This document shows, piece by piece, positions 11,581 to 22,619 of a stretch of DNA of 64,000 nt. Position 1 is the first letter of the stretch, and each line of letters begins with the position of its first letter. Under the pieces are notes generated by a model, which ran no database searches, was not told where the DNA came from, and worked only from the letters and a program-made list of their open reading frames with translations. Both the position numbers and the translations under genes were made by a program. Origin of the DNA: Petaurus breviceps papuanus (lineage: Eukaryota; Chordata; Mammalia; Diprotodontia; Petauridae); assembly GCA_028583685.1 (NCBI GenBank), contig JAMXIF010000003.1, positions 56,296,031-56,360,030 on the forward strand, given 5' to 3'.

Positions 11581-11984
11581 ATTATACTTTATAAAATCAA
11601 TATGTTGTTGCTACAGGATTATTCCTCATGGAATATCACAGTATCTGAAGATTTAAAGTTGTGGGTAACTCAAGGTTAATGGAGAAGAATCTGTTTGGTA
11701 TGATCAGCTTATAATATACTACTATTGAAGAACTGAGCAAGGAAAGGAGCATAAATGAAACTACTGAAGAGATATATATGCCTAGAAAAAGAGGTAGGCT
11801 AGACATAGATAGTGTGGAATTTTAAAAAATACAAAGGCTTTGTTCTCCTTTCATACCCATGAAAAGTCAAGAATTCTATAGGAACGCTCTCAGTATAACA
11901 GGTAGAATTACTATGGATGATTATGGCGCATGGACCAGAATCTTAGTATATAAGAAGGTCTGCATGGTTTACCTACTCTCTTCC
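11581..11984. other. Unassigned DNA
   Basis: No gene or recognisable repeat. Reads as AT-rich intergenic sequence. Confidence 0.45.
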
Positions 11985-12098
11985 TGACAGAATACCACAC
12001 AGACTTTCTGAGAGTAGGTATGATTTCATTTCTATTTATTTCTAGCAGTTAGATTAGTGTCTGGCACAAAATAGGTGCTTATTAAATACTCTTTTATT
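11985..12098 (+). mobile_element. LINE-2 3' end
   Basis: Sense L2 terminus ending with gattagtgtctggcacaaaa, taggtgcttattaaatac, followed by T-rich DNA. Typical of very short L2 relics. Confidence 0.7.
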
Positions 12099-12224
12099 TA
12101 AAAAAAATGTAAGCTGAATCATTGAAAGAACAACCTATATTGAAGAGATTGCTGATTCATAGAAGTATGGGAATATCATTTAATGTTCTAATGAGTTACC
12201 TAAGTCTTTTTACCCCCTCTTTGA

Positions 12225-15200
12225 TTTTATTTTTTTTCAATTTATTTATTTTTAGTTTTCAACATTCATATTAACAAGCTATTGACCCCAAAGTTTTCTT
12301 TCCATTTTTCCCCAATCCCCCACTGCAAGAGAGTGAGCCTACTGAATACCCCTTACCCCAATGTGTTCTCTCTTATATCCTCCCCCATTCCCCCTCAACT
12401 TTCTAGTACAGCAAGATGGATTTGTCTGCCCCAGTGCCTATACATCTTATTTTCCAGTTGCATATAAAAAATAAAATTTTTTAACATTTGTTTTTAAGAA
12501 TTTGATTTCCACATTCTTTCCTTTCTTCTCTCCTCACCTACTCCCACTGAGAAGACAAGCAATTTAATATAGTTTGTACATGTGTAGTTATGCAAAACAT
12601 TTCCATAGTAGTTATATTGTGAAAGACTATCTTTTCCTCCATTCTGTCCTTCCCTCCCCACTTACACTATTTTCTACTTTGACTGTGTCCCTTTTCAAAA
12701 GTGTTTGCTTCTAAGTACCCTTTCCCTCAGTTTGCCCTCCCTTCTGTCATCCCCCATCTTATCCTCTTCCCCCCTACTTTTCTCTAGAGTAAGATATGCA
12801 ATTGAGCGTGTATGTTATTCCCTCCTTAAACCAAATTCCATGAGTAAGGTTGACCCATTCCCTTTCACCTTCCTGCTCTTCCCCTCCATTGTGTAAGTTT
12901 TCTCTTGCCTCTTTTATATGAGATAATTTACCCTATTTTCTATTTCTCCCTTTTTCCTTCTCCCAATACATTCCTCTCTGTAATGGCAAGCAAAGAAGTA
13001 CTTAGTGCCTTGTTTCAGCTACTTGATTATTTAGGACCTTGTTTGAGTCCAAGTGTCTTTGAACCTGCTCTGATTATATCAAGTCATTGTTAAGAAACAG
13101 AATTTGTGAACCCCACAGTGGGTGGAACTTTCTGATGCAACATGGAGAAGTCTCATGAGTTACAATTATCATTTTTGCATGTAGGAATGTAAAGAGATCA
13201 ACTTTAATAAGTTATTTTTGATTTCTTTTTCCTATTTACCTTCTCATGCTTCTCTTGCATCTTGTATTTGAAGGTCAAATTTTCTGTTCAGCTCTGGAAT
13301 TTTCATCAAGAATGCTTGAAAGTCCTCTATTTCATTGAATGACAATATTTTCCCCTGAAGCATTATTCTTGGTTTTGCTGGATAAGGGATTCTTAGTTTT
13401 AATCCTAGCTCTTTTGACCTCCAGAATACAAAATTCCAAGACTTTTGAGCCCTTAATGTAGAAGCTACTTGATCTTTTGTTATCTTGACTGTGTTTCTAC
13501 AATACTCAAATTATTTCTTCCTGTTTGCTTGTAATATTTTCTCCTTTATCTGGGAACTCTGGAATGTGGCTATGATATCCCTCAGAGTTTTCTTTTTGGA
13601 ATCTTTTTCAAGAGGCAATTGGTGAATTCTCTCAATTTCTATTTTTTTAAAGCAATTGGGGTTAAGTAACTTGCTCAAGGTTACATGGCCAGTTATTTCT
13701 GGGTGTGGTGCTAAGTATCTGAGCCCGGATTCGATCCCCAAGTCATCCCGACACTGGGGCCAGTGATCTTACTCGATGAGCCACCTGGCTGCCCCCTCAA
13801 TTTCTATTTTGCCCTGTATTTCTAGAATATCAGGGCAATTTTCTTTGAGAATTTCTTAAAGGATGATATCTAGGCAATTTTTTTTATCATGGGTTTCAGG
13901 TAGTCCAATAATTTTTAAATGATCTCTTCTGGGTCTGTTTTGCAGGTCAGTGTTTTTTCCAATGAGATATGTCACATTGCCTTCTTTTTTTCATTTGTTT
14001 GGATCTGTTTTATAGTATCTTGATTTCTCATAAAGTCATTAACTTCTATTTGCTCCAATCTAATTTTGAAGTAATTATTCTCTTCAGTGAGTTTTTGACA
14101 TTCCTTTTCCATCTGGCAAATTTGGATTTTTAAGGCATTCTTCTCCTCACTGGTTGTTTGTGCCTCTTTTGTCATTTAAGTTAATCTATTTTTAAGGTGT
14201 TATTTTCTTCAGTTAGGCTGCTGAGTCACATTTATGATTTTTTTTGCATCATTCTCATTTCTCTTCTTAATTTTTCATCCATTTCTCTTACTTGATTTTC
14301 AAAATCCTTTTTGAGCTCATCCATTGCCTGTCACCACTTCATATTTTTCTTGGAGGCTTTTGATGCAGGAGTTTTGACTTTGTTGTCTTCTTCTGGTTAA
14401 ATGTTTGATCCTTTTTGTCCTCCCAAAAAAGATTCTATTTTCTGATTGTACTTCCTCTGATTGCTCATCTTGCCAGTCAATAACAACTTTTGAGCTCTTT
14501 GCCAAGGTAGAACTCTTCTTCCAGAGTGGAGAGAGCTGTGTCCCAGATTACTGGGGTTTTCACAGTTGTTGTTAGAGCTGTTGTCAGAGTTAGGAGGAGG
14601 GATCCCTCTGCACAGCCACCACAAGCTCTGGCACACTTGTCTTCCTCACCCCAGGACCACCACCCAAGACTGGGACCCAGATCCAAGCAGGTCAAAGCAA
14701 GAGTACTTACCCCTGAATGGACACTTGGTCCCCCTATGATCTTCAGGCCAGGAGTTCTGGAGTCAGCCATGCCCCAGAAGCTGTAGCTGCCATGTCTCCA
14801 TCTGTTTTGCACTGGGGGCAGGGACTAGACCACACTCTGCTCTCACTGTGTTCCAAGAGTTCCCTACTGACCTTTCACTTTCTTTTTGGCGTTTATGGGT
14901 TGAGAAGTCTGGAAACTGCCATAGCTGCTGGTGTTTCACTCTCCTGAAGTCTGCTCAGGCCAGTCTGGGCTACTCGTCATGGCCAACCTGGATTTTGGCC
15001 CTTAGGGTTCATGCAGGACCGAGCTTGGCTCCCAGTCTAGTGCAATAGACCTTTTCTGTCAGCATGTCAGGTTGCCTTCAACGGGAGATTTATTTCTCTC
15101 TGTCACTTTTTTGTTTCTATAACTCTAAAATTTGTTTAGAGTAATTTTTTTTTACTGGTATTGGAGGTGGTTGGAGTGGGAGCTTAATCAAGTTCCTGCT

Positions 15201-15230
15201 TTTATCACACCTTATTGGCTTCCCCCTTTG
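12225..15230 (-). mobile_element. HAL1-like element 1 (half-L1: 5' UTR, ORF1, no ORF2)
   Basis: In its own sense (minus) the element starts near 15230 with a G+C-rich 5' UTR (about 15230-14500), then ORF1, then an A/G-rich segment (C/T-rich as given, 12300-13090), and ends with gaatgttgaaaactaaaaat plus an A-rich tail near 12225. ORF1 relics include a 67-codon coiled-coil piece at 13972-14175 (motifs QMEKECQKLTEENN and FMRNQDTIKQIQ). A C-terminal-domain piece lies at 13511-13741 (DIIATFQSSQIKEKILQANR). No endonuclease or reverse transcriptase sequence lies between ORF1 and the 3' part. This is the layout described for HAL1 in therian mammals. A SINE at 13646-13795 interrupts it. ORF1 is broken by frame changes. 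Confidence 0.75.
13646..13795 (-). mobile_element. tRNA-SINE (ggctcagtgagtaagagc family), 15 bp TSD
   Basis: Minus-strand SINE with ggggttaagtaacttgctca, aggttacatggccagttatt, tgatcttactcgatgagcc and acctggctgcccc. A perfect 15 bp direct repeat, ctcaatttctatttt, flanks it at 13631-13645 and 13796-13810. It lies inside the ORF1 region of HAL1-like element 1. Low divergence from the other copies of this family suggests a relatively recent insertion. Confidence 0.92.
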
Positions 15231-15512
15231 GCCCCCAAGTTATATAAGTCTTGAGGAAACTAGAACTCACAGTAAATCTCATGTGTGTGTATCTGTTTAA
15301 ATTTTCTGGGTACAATAAGAAAATTTGAAAATGCCAATTTTATATAACAATATTAACCATAATACTGTAGCATATCACAAATGTTGAGAAAAGTGGCTAT
15401 GGTATTTTTCTCCATTTCAAGCAACTAACAAGTTTATTCTCTAGAGACTATTATTACAATTTCTTCTTTAATGCTAACTTAGAAATTATCTTAGAGGCCC
15501 TAAAGGAGAAGA
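15231..15512. other. Unassigned spacer
   Basis: AT-rich sequence between the HAL1-like element and a CORE-SINE. Nothing recognised. Confidence 0.4.
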
Positions 15513-15770
15513 GAAACCAGCATTCATATAGTAACTATTTTGTTCCAGACACTATGCCCAACATTTTATAAAAAATATTTCATTTGATCCTCACAACAAT
15601 CTTTCAAGTACTTTAATTATCCCCATTTTGCAGTTTAGGGGACTGTGAAAAACAAAGGTTAAATTATATGTGCCAGTTTACACCAAAAGTAAGTGCCTGA
15701 GCCCTGTTTTGAACTCAGCTCTTCCCGATTCTAGGTCCATTCACTGTGCCATCTACCTTCTGCTGTAAAG
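15513..15770 (-). mobile_element. CORE-SINE (MIR/Ther-1 type)
   Basis: Antisense order is intact: tttgttccagacactatgcc, aatatttcatttgatcctca, caacaatctttcaag, tatccccattttgcagttta, gccctgttttgaactcagct, cttcccgattctaggtccat and tcactgtgccatctacc. Confidence 0.85.
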
Positions 15771-15784
15771 TTGTTAAGTACTTG

Positions 15785-16000
15785 TCATTTTTGTATCACC
15801 ATTGGCTCTACATTATTCTACAACAGTTTAAGACTCTTCCTGATTCTCTATAGTCATCACATTTGTTATTATGCAATGCAATAATATCATCATTTCTTAG
15901 CACAAATCCCTTCATATAGTAGATGTACTGCAATTTGTTATGCACCTTATATATAGGCATATAGTGGTTAATTGGAAAATATGCATATATAGTCAATAGA
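15785..16000 (-). mobile_element. Old L1 fragment (ORF2 end, antisense)
   Basis: Antisense L1 block with gttatgcaccttatatatag and, earlier, ctctatagtcatcacatttg followed by atatcatcatttcttagcac. This is the same antisense ORF2-end region seen at 2291-2420. Confidence 0.5.
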
Positions 16001-16054
16001 AGTCCATTTCTCTGTTAGAATACTTTATAGGAATACTAAGCATACTTAGCATAA

Positions 16055-16165
16055 CAGATTTAAAGCTCATAAAGACCATAAAAATTACCTAGTCTAATAT
16101 TTTCATTTTAGAGATAAGTGAATTTAGGCCTAGCAAACTTATGCCTTGTGATTAAGATTACTCTG
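16055..16165 (-). mobile_element. MIR fragment
   Basis: Antisense MIR pattern: agctcataaagaccataaaa, attacctagtctaatatttt and cattttagagataagtgaat. Confidence 0.55.
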
Positions 16166-16309
16166 AATATGATATTCTTTTCACTGCAACTTTTAGCATA
16201 TTCAAAGAGGACCACTGCCAGATTGGTGAAACTTATTAACAGAGAAAAATAAATAGAAATCACATCATTTACCAGAAATTTCTCAGAAAGAATTCAGATT
16301 GTGAATTTC

Positions 16310-16505
16310 ATAGTGTTGCTTGACTATGAATGAGGTGACCTTGGTTCTGGTCTCATTTCTCCCATTGCCCATACCTATTTGACTTTAGTGAGTCACAAGC
16401 TTTCTAGCGTCCAGTTTTTCTTCATCTGTAAAATGAAAAGTTTTGACTAGGAACCCCCTAAAAATCTTTCTAGTGCCAAAGATCTGTGATAATCATTTTT
16501 AGGTA
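16310..16505 (+). mobile_element. MIR/CORE-SINE fragment
   Basis: Sense MIR order: ttgactttagtgagtcacaa, gtttttcttcatctgtaaaa, ttttgactaggaacccccta and gtgccaaagatctgtgataa. Confidence 0.7.
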
Positions 16506-17295
16506 GTAAAAATTGTGGGGAAAATGTGAATTGTGGTCATGTAAACAATAACTATTCCCCTAAATATCATCATAATTCTTACTTATCTAAGAAGGCATCT
16601 CTCTCCTTGCAGTGTGCAGTTGATGGAGTGGCTAAATGGTAAAAGTCAAATAAAAGCTAATGCCTAAGGCTTCTGTAATGTTTGGTGTTTGCTTTGATGA
16701 AATTGCTGACAAGAGATAATGTAGGCAGGCTAAGCACAAATTACTTTGGGGCCTTCATTTTAAAATAGCAATTTTAGTATAAAAGTCAAAATGAAATGAT
16801 CTGTTTCCTACTAACCTGGCTAAACTGGCTTGAATATTTCAACATCAAAACATGCTTGGCTGCTTCTTTGGCACCTTTGTCTTCACTCTTAGGTAGGTTG
16901 AATCCTAGCAGAAGGTATTGTCTACATTTGATCTGTGTGATATGCAAAGTCTACAGAGTGGATATGGAATATTTTTTGAAATAGGTAGAATTGGAGGCTT
17001 TGTTAGCAGGATGATTATAAGAAATACAATAGCTTGCACTGTGGAGAAATCTATGGAACATTTTATGGAAGGATTTACTGAAGGAGAATGAATTCTATGT
17101 CAGTTCCACATGACTTAGGAAGAGGAGTTTGCTTTTTTCCAGGATGCTTGGTAGCCACCCTGTACACAACCTTTTTGAAGATATGAAGGTTTTCCTTGTA
17201 AATGTCAGTGTGTGGCATTGGCAATATAGACCTTATCACAGCACAAGTATTGAAATAAAATCTGCAAATATTTGTTCTGTGACCTCTCTGTTCAA
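16506..17295. other. Repeat-poor stretch, no gene seen
   Basis: No recognisable repeat and no credible exon. About 16620-16990 has balanced composition and no simple repeats. It is one of a few places in the window where a conserved noncoding element could hide. Confidence 0.4.
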
Positions 17296-17620
17296 TATTC
17301 CATGCTTGGGTTGAGGGGAAGAGGATACAAAGAAGCACATTTCCTGTCCTCAGTTGATCTTGCAATCTAGAATAAGGGGGAATGATGGATATTCATCATT
17401 TTTATACTTACCACACTCTGTAGGTACCATTTCATTAAGACAATCCCTGAGTACCAGGAGATTTTCATCTATTAGGAAAAAGTTATACTAGTGCAGGTAA
17501 TTGTAAAACACAGAATTGTGTGATAACTGTATTTAAGAGTGATCAAAGGCAATATGAAACATGAGGATAATGGTTATTTACATGGGGTTAGGGAAGACTT
17601 CTTTTTAAAATAAAATGAAA
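17296..17620 (-). mobile_element. LINE-2 3' region
   Basis: Antisense L2: gaagaggatacaaagaagca, tttcctgtcctcagttgatc and ttgcaatctagaataagggg, with weaker similarity on to gggttagggaagacttc. Confidence 0.6.
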
Positions 17621-17989
17621 TAATGAATAATACTGGGAAATTTTGGTTGATCTGTGATTTCTCACACAAGATTATTCTCTCCACTGCTGCAACTCTCAAC
17701 CCATGTGATTCTTGTTCATGTTTTCCCATAAATTCACAATGGAGGAATCACTTAATACATTAGTGGTCTTGAGTAACTCTTTTGACATTGAATTGATATC
17801 TATGGAAAATATCAGTTTTTCATTGGTTATTATTTTCTTTCATTATATGACTGGTCTTCCTTTGCCAGGGCATAATGGATCTATGATATTATCCATCATT
17901 GCACTTCTCAGTTGTAATTCTTCTTTTGCAATGTGTTACAGTCTTTATTTGGTTAGCATAGCCCTGTTTTCTCTTTCACTTAAGGTTAA
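17621..17989. other. Unassigned DNA
   Basis: No repeat or gene recognised with confidence. A frame of about 94 codons (17712-17996, plus) has no family signature. Confidence 0.4.
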
Positions 17990-18080
17990 TACTTAGATAT
18001 TTATCAAAGTATCCATTGTAACCTTTGGCACATAATAGGCACTTAATAAATGATTATTAATTGATTGATTAAATATGCAA
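17990..18080 (+). mobile_element. LINE-2 3' terminus
   Basis: Sense L2 end: aacctttggcacataatagg, cacttaataaatgattatta and attgattgatt. Confidence 0.75.
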
Positions 18081-18574
18081 AAATATTATATTATTTTGCC
18101 ATATAACACCCCCTTGGGACACTACCTCACCAACCAGGCACCCTTGAAGACTGATTTCTATGGAGTGTTGTTACTACCTCATGATATAAGGGTATCGCAT
18201 ATATTTGGAGTACATCACTAAATGTTGTGAGATATTGGCGAGTTTAACTTCAATAGTCAATTAAAAAGGAATTCAAAGAAAACCATTTACTGGGATGCCA
18301 GAGTAAGAACAGAATAGCAGCCTCCCCCCCCCCATATAGAATACATTTTTCCACAGTGTTGGTGGGAAGAGTTTGAACAAATTTGTGGTACAATGAAAGC
18401 AAGTCACACATTTGGCCAACGAATATCATGACTGTTATTTCAGGGCCCTGATATCCTTTCTTTTTTGTGGAATCCTTTCTTTTCTTCCTTCCAGACAGTT
18501 TTCCCACAAATGATAGGTGCCCACTCAGTTTCTAGTTGTTGGAAAAATTCAAAGAATTATTATATGAACTGATA
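18081..18574. other. Unassigned DNA with a short C run
   Basis: An uninterrupted run of ten C lies near 18325-18334. Nothing else is recognised. Confidence 0.4.
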
Positions 18575-18690
18575 GTTAGGTGACCATGAGTAAGTTGCTT
18601 AACCTCTCTTAGTCTCAGTTAACTCTAAGACTCTAAGTTATGAATGAGTTGGAATTTGCATTAATGGAAAGAATTCCTAAAGTAATGAAA
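18575..18690 (+). mobile_element. MIR-type CORE-SINE fragment
   Basis: Sense order: ttaggtgaccatgagtaagt, tgcttaacctctcttagtct, cagttaactctaagactc and gttggaatttgcattaatgg. Confidence 0.65.
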
Positions 18691-18884
18691 TTACAAGTAT
18701 TTGAGACATTGATATTTTTATATGCACTTAGAAAAAGTAAGTGATGATTACTTAGAGATGGCATGGGTTTATCAAAAATAGTTGAGTCAGGAAAGCAAAT
18801 TTCTGTTTCATGAAGATTAAGGAATTGTCATCTCCCTGGTACATTAGACTTTCAGAAAGACATTTAATGAAATCTCTTGTGAGA

Positions 18885-19120
18885 TTATCAGCTAGGTGAT
18901 GCAATGGAAAAAATATTACGCTTGGATTCTGGCCTCAGACAATTACTACTTGTGTGATCTTAGGCAAGTCATTTCACTGCTGCTTGCCTCAATTTCCTAA
19001 ACTGTAAAATGGGGATAATACAACACCTTCCTTAAATTATCTCACATTACATAATAGGAATAAACCATTTAGAGTAGCAACTGAAACATTGTAGACATTT
19101 GTTAAATGCTTCTTTTCATC
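18885..19120 (+). mobile_element. CORE-SINE, nearly full
   Basis: Head cagctaggtgatgcaatgga, then ttctggcctcagacaattac, ttgtgtgatcttaggcaagt, cctcaatttcctaaactgta and aaatggggataatacaacac, then a decayed 3' part ending agacatttgttaaatgcttc. Confidence 0.85.
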
Positions 19121-19644
19121 ATTCCTTCCTTGTAATAGTCTTGTATCTATGATAGAAAAACATTGACAATATGACAGAAGAGTTAGGAGGATCTTCAAAA
19201 CCAAAGTACCAAGTACATAATATGTGCAGGAATGTCAGACTGGCGGAGGATGTCTAGTAAAATGTCATTATAGCTCTATCCGAGAAATTAACAACTACTG
19301 AGATAAAGTGTAGATCTTATGCTTAATCAAGTTATAGGTTATGTAATAGATGAGAGGAATAGTTTCTCTTCTTGATAACGAAATCGTGATCTGAAAAAAA
19401 AATCTTGTCAGATTGAAACATAGGACTGAATCTAATCAAATAAAAGTTAAGAGTCATATGACCCACATTGATGAAAGTACAGGTTCATCAAGGTAGCAAA
19501 GTCAATCCTAATGTAGAATAATAGAAGAAAATACTAGATTTGGAATTTATAGACCTGCATTTGATTTTGGTTTTGTCCAGACTAAGTTTTGAAGATAATA
19601 GTGCTTCTGCTCCATAGTCAAGATTATTTTGAGGACAGACCCTT
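19121..19644. other. Unassigned DNA
   Basis: No repeat or gene recognised. Confidence 0.4.
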
Positions 19645-20110
19645 AATGTAGAGGCAGCTAGGTCATTCAGTGTATACAGCACTAGTCCTGCAGTCAGGAG
19701 ATTTACATTCTGAACTGACCTTGGAAACATACTAGTTGTGTCACCCTGGGCAAATCACTTACCTTCTCTTTACTTCAGTTTGCTCAACTGTAAAATGGGG
19801 ATAAAAACAGCAGCTATCTTACAGGATTGCTGTGAGGATCAAATGAGATATTTTTTTTTTAAAGCAATCGGGGTTAAGTAACTTGCTCAAGGTTACATGG
19901 CCAGTTATTTCTGGTTGTGGTGCTAAGTATCTGAGCCTGGATTTGATCCCCAGGTCATCCCAACACTGGGGCTGGTGCTCTTACTCGCTGAGCCACCTGG
20001 CCGCCCCTGCCACCCCATGTCCTCTTTTTTTTTTTTTTAAGCAATCGGGCAAATGAGAGATTTGTAAAACAATTAAAAAATTATCTGGTACATAATAAGC
20101 ACTATATAAA
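19645..20110 (+). mobile_element. CORE-SINE split by a young SINE
   Basis: Head gaggcagctaggtcattcag, then cctgcagtcaggagattt, tgtgtcaccctgggcaaatc, ctcaactgtaaaatggggat and gattgctgtgaggatcaaat. It is interrupted at 19849 and resumes at 20050 with gagatttgtaaaacaatt and tctggtacataataagcact. Removing the insertion restores CORE-SINE order. Confidence 0.85.
19849..20049 (-). mobile_element. tRNA-SINE with a second truncated SINE tail, one TSD
   Basis: A full minus-strand SINE occupies 19849-20007 (T run, aagcaatcggggttaagtaa, cgctgagccacctggccgcc). A 17 bp spacer follows, tgccaccccatgtcctc, and then a second T run with only the last residues of the same SINE (aagcaatcggg, to 20049). The pair is bounded by one direct repeat, caaatgaga, at 19840-19848 and 20050-20058. 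In SINE sense the order is truncated tail, spacer, full SINE, so the unit looks like a partial head-to-tail dimer inserted once. Confidence 0.85.
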
Positions 20111-20394
20111 TTCTCTTCACCTCCCTCTTTTTGATGTATGTGAATTATTTTGGTACCAAAAATCAGCTTAACAGATACAGTATAATATATGTCTAATCAA
20201 AGAATAATTTTTTAGAAAAAGAATGACTATTTTAGTGGATTGGATGTTCAATATGAGTTAGTCATGTAAAGAGACAAGCAAAAACTGGTGGAATATGATG
20301 ATTAAGTTCATGCATTATACTTTTTAAAAGATATTGCTTCTTGTGTTTATATCAACCATATCATAAAGCAGTCCTGTCTCACCCCCAAGCCCAC
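20111..20394. other. Unassigned DNA
   Basis: Nothing recognised. Confidence 0.4.
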
Positions 20395-20670
20395 CGAAAT
20401 CTTTTTTCTAACAAGAAAATAACAAACAATTTAAACAAAGCAACAAAAACAACAGCCACATCTGGCAGAGATCCATTGTCCCCACTTTTCTACTGAAAAG
20501 AGGGAAATGTGTTTTCTCTTCCCTTTGAAACCAAGAGTAGTCATTATAATTAATCAGCTTGACTGCATTTCACTGTTCTAAGTATAGCTGTTATTGTACA
20601 TATTGTTCTCCTAACTTTGCTTACTTCATTCTTTTATTTTTTATGTACACAGTTGTGAGTGTAGACTCAC
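20395..20670 (-). mobile_element. Old L1 3' UTR-type fragment
   Basis: Shares with the L1 tails near 1400-1880 and 10396-10800 the antisense landmarks aagtatagctgttattgtac, atattgttctcctaactttg and cttacttcattc. Assignment is from recurrence within the window and remembered marsupial repeats. Confidence 0.45.
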
Positions 20671-20722
20671 TCACTAAATGACCTTTTTAGTTCCCTTGGG
20701 TTTAATTATTATATCTGAACAG

Positions 20723-20726
<4 letters not shown>

Positions 20727-20773
<47 letters not shown>

Positions 20774-20783
20774 NNNNNNNNNN

Positions 20784-20849
<66 letters not shown>
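20727..20849. repeat. CT/GA dinucleotide microsatellite with assembly gap
   Basis: Uninterrupted ct repeats run from 20727 to 20773, then ten N (20774-20783), then ct repeats to 20849. The N run marks unresolved repeat length, so the true size is unknown. Frames through it (Leu-Ser or Arg-Glu runs) are artefacts of the repeat. Confidence 0.97.
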
Positions 20850-20852
<3 letters not shown>

Positions 20853-20984
20853 CCCTCTCTTCTCTCCTCTTCCCTCCCCTCCACATACACAGAGAGAGAG
20901 AGCAATCTTAAACAATCTATTCTCAGGAAAGATTAATAATTAATAACTTAATTAATATTTAATTTTACTAAAATATTATAAAAT

Positions 20985-22345
20985 ATTTTTTAAAAACTTA
21001 AATAACTGTTAAGGAATTGCTAATGGCATAGAAAGGAGGTGGGGCATATGGTCCTAGAGGATTTACAGGAGAATGCTATCAAACATTTTTAAAATAATGC
21101 TAAAGCTACATGAAATATTCCCAAAAAAATGAGAAGAGGAGGCCCTCTAACAGGCTAAGTCAGACATAATCTGAATACCTAATCCAATAAAGCAAAGGAG
21201 GAATATTGACCATTATTATTGACAAAATATTAAAACAGATCTAATAAAATTCTGTTAAACAGAGAAGAACAATTTCTTCAATAAAAAATCCATCATGACA
21301 TAGATGTAGCCATGCCAGGGACATCTGGATGACTTTTTAAGGAAAAAATCTAATTGATCATGGTAAATGACAAGACATCCAAATCCATTTTATTATTTCA
21401 ATAGATGTGGAGAAAAACAAATTTTGACAATATGCAATATCTTTTTTTTCTCAAAAATAAATTAAAATATTGACTTAGATGATATTATTATATGAAAATC
21501 ACCTACTTAAAAAGAAAGGCAAGCATTGTGTAGCAAGAGGAAACACTAGAACTTTTCCAAAAAATTTGAAGAGTAAATGATGGATGTTCATAGAGAGAGC
21601 AATATTAATAACTGATAGCCAGTCCATGACAATCTAATAACAAATGCAATGCTGTCAAAATCAATTTAGAATTTCATTAAATTTAGTCAAATTATAAAGT
21701 TGATACTTTTTAGAACTTGATAAAACAATGGAAAATTATTGAAACATCTGTAATACCAAGGGAAATAATGGGAAATAGAATGACAGGAAAATAGAACTTC
21801 TATGCATCGAACTATATTAGAAAAAGTGACCAAAGTAATTTCCTATTGACTTACAAAGATCAAAGTAGGTCATTAGATCAGACTAGATTAGAGAAAATTA
21901 AATATCATGGAATTCACTACCTTGAGATTGATAAAGCTGAATACAAAAATTACTTAGGAAAGAAGCTTTTTTATTTGGTGATAAAGAATTCTGTGAAAAC
22001 TGGAAAACATTTTGAAAGAAGAAGTAAGTCCAACATGTTAAAATATATTCCACAATAAGTTCAAAAATAGTATGCAACATTAATTATAAAGATCACAGTA
22101 TAAAAGAAGTGAAGTAAATAACATACCTTTCTCAGCTATCGGAATGCAATGTGTTATTCAACAAAAAAGTATAAAATGCAATAAGAAAAAGATAAAATAA
22201 ATAAACTTGATTACATGAAACTGAAAAGATTTTGCACAAACAAAATTGAAACTTCTAGGTTAGAGCAGAAGCAAATGAATGGGAAAAGTCTATATTCAAC
22301 TTATCACATTAGAGATTTTTGTCCAAAATTGATAAACTCCTAACA
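20985..22345 (+). mobile_element. Old L1 ORF2 relic, part 1
   Basis: Decayed sense ORF2: gaggatttacaggagaatgc, aacagatctaataaaattct, aaaaatccatcatgacatag and aatagatgtggagaaaaaca. Later come gattgataaagctgaatac, ttacttaggaaagaagcttt, tgattacatgaaactgaaaa and gattttgcacaaacaaaatt. Together these span reverse transcriptase and C-terminal regions in the right order. Many frame breaks and internal losses; old. Confidence 0.7.
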
Positions 22346-22585
22346 AAAGAAGGTATCATAGATAGAGTGATGGGCCTGGAGTGACTAAGATCTGAATTAA
22401 AATCCAGCCTCAGACATTTACTAATTTTGTGAACTTGGAAAAATATTTTAACCTTCATCTGTTTTAAAATCATTCTGTAAGTTGGGGATAATAATAGTAA
22501 CTACTTAAGGGGGCTATTGTCAGGATAAAATAAGATATTATTTTTAAAGCACATTATAAAATGCAATGTCTCATATAATAATCTT
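22346..22585 (+). mobile_element. CORE-SINE inserted in the old L1
   Basis: Order: gatagagtgatgggcctgga, gtgactaagatctgaattaa, aatccagcctcagacattta, gtaagttggggataataata, then caggataaaataagatat and aagcacattataaaatgcaa. Confidence 0.8.
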
Positions 22586-22615
22586 TATCATCATCATCAT
22601 CATCATCATCATCAT
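22586..22615. repeat. (ATC)n trinucleotide repeat
   Basis: About ten tandem atc/tca units at the 3' end of the CORE-SINE, a common place for simple repeats to arise. Confidence 0.9.
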
Positions 22616-22619
22616 ATCA

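Noticed and set aside
20674-20911. Open frames of Leu-Ser or Arg-Glu repeats
   Set aside because: They are the CT/GA microsatellite translated, and they run through an assembly gap.
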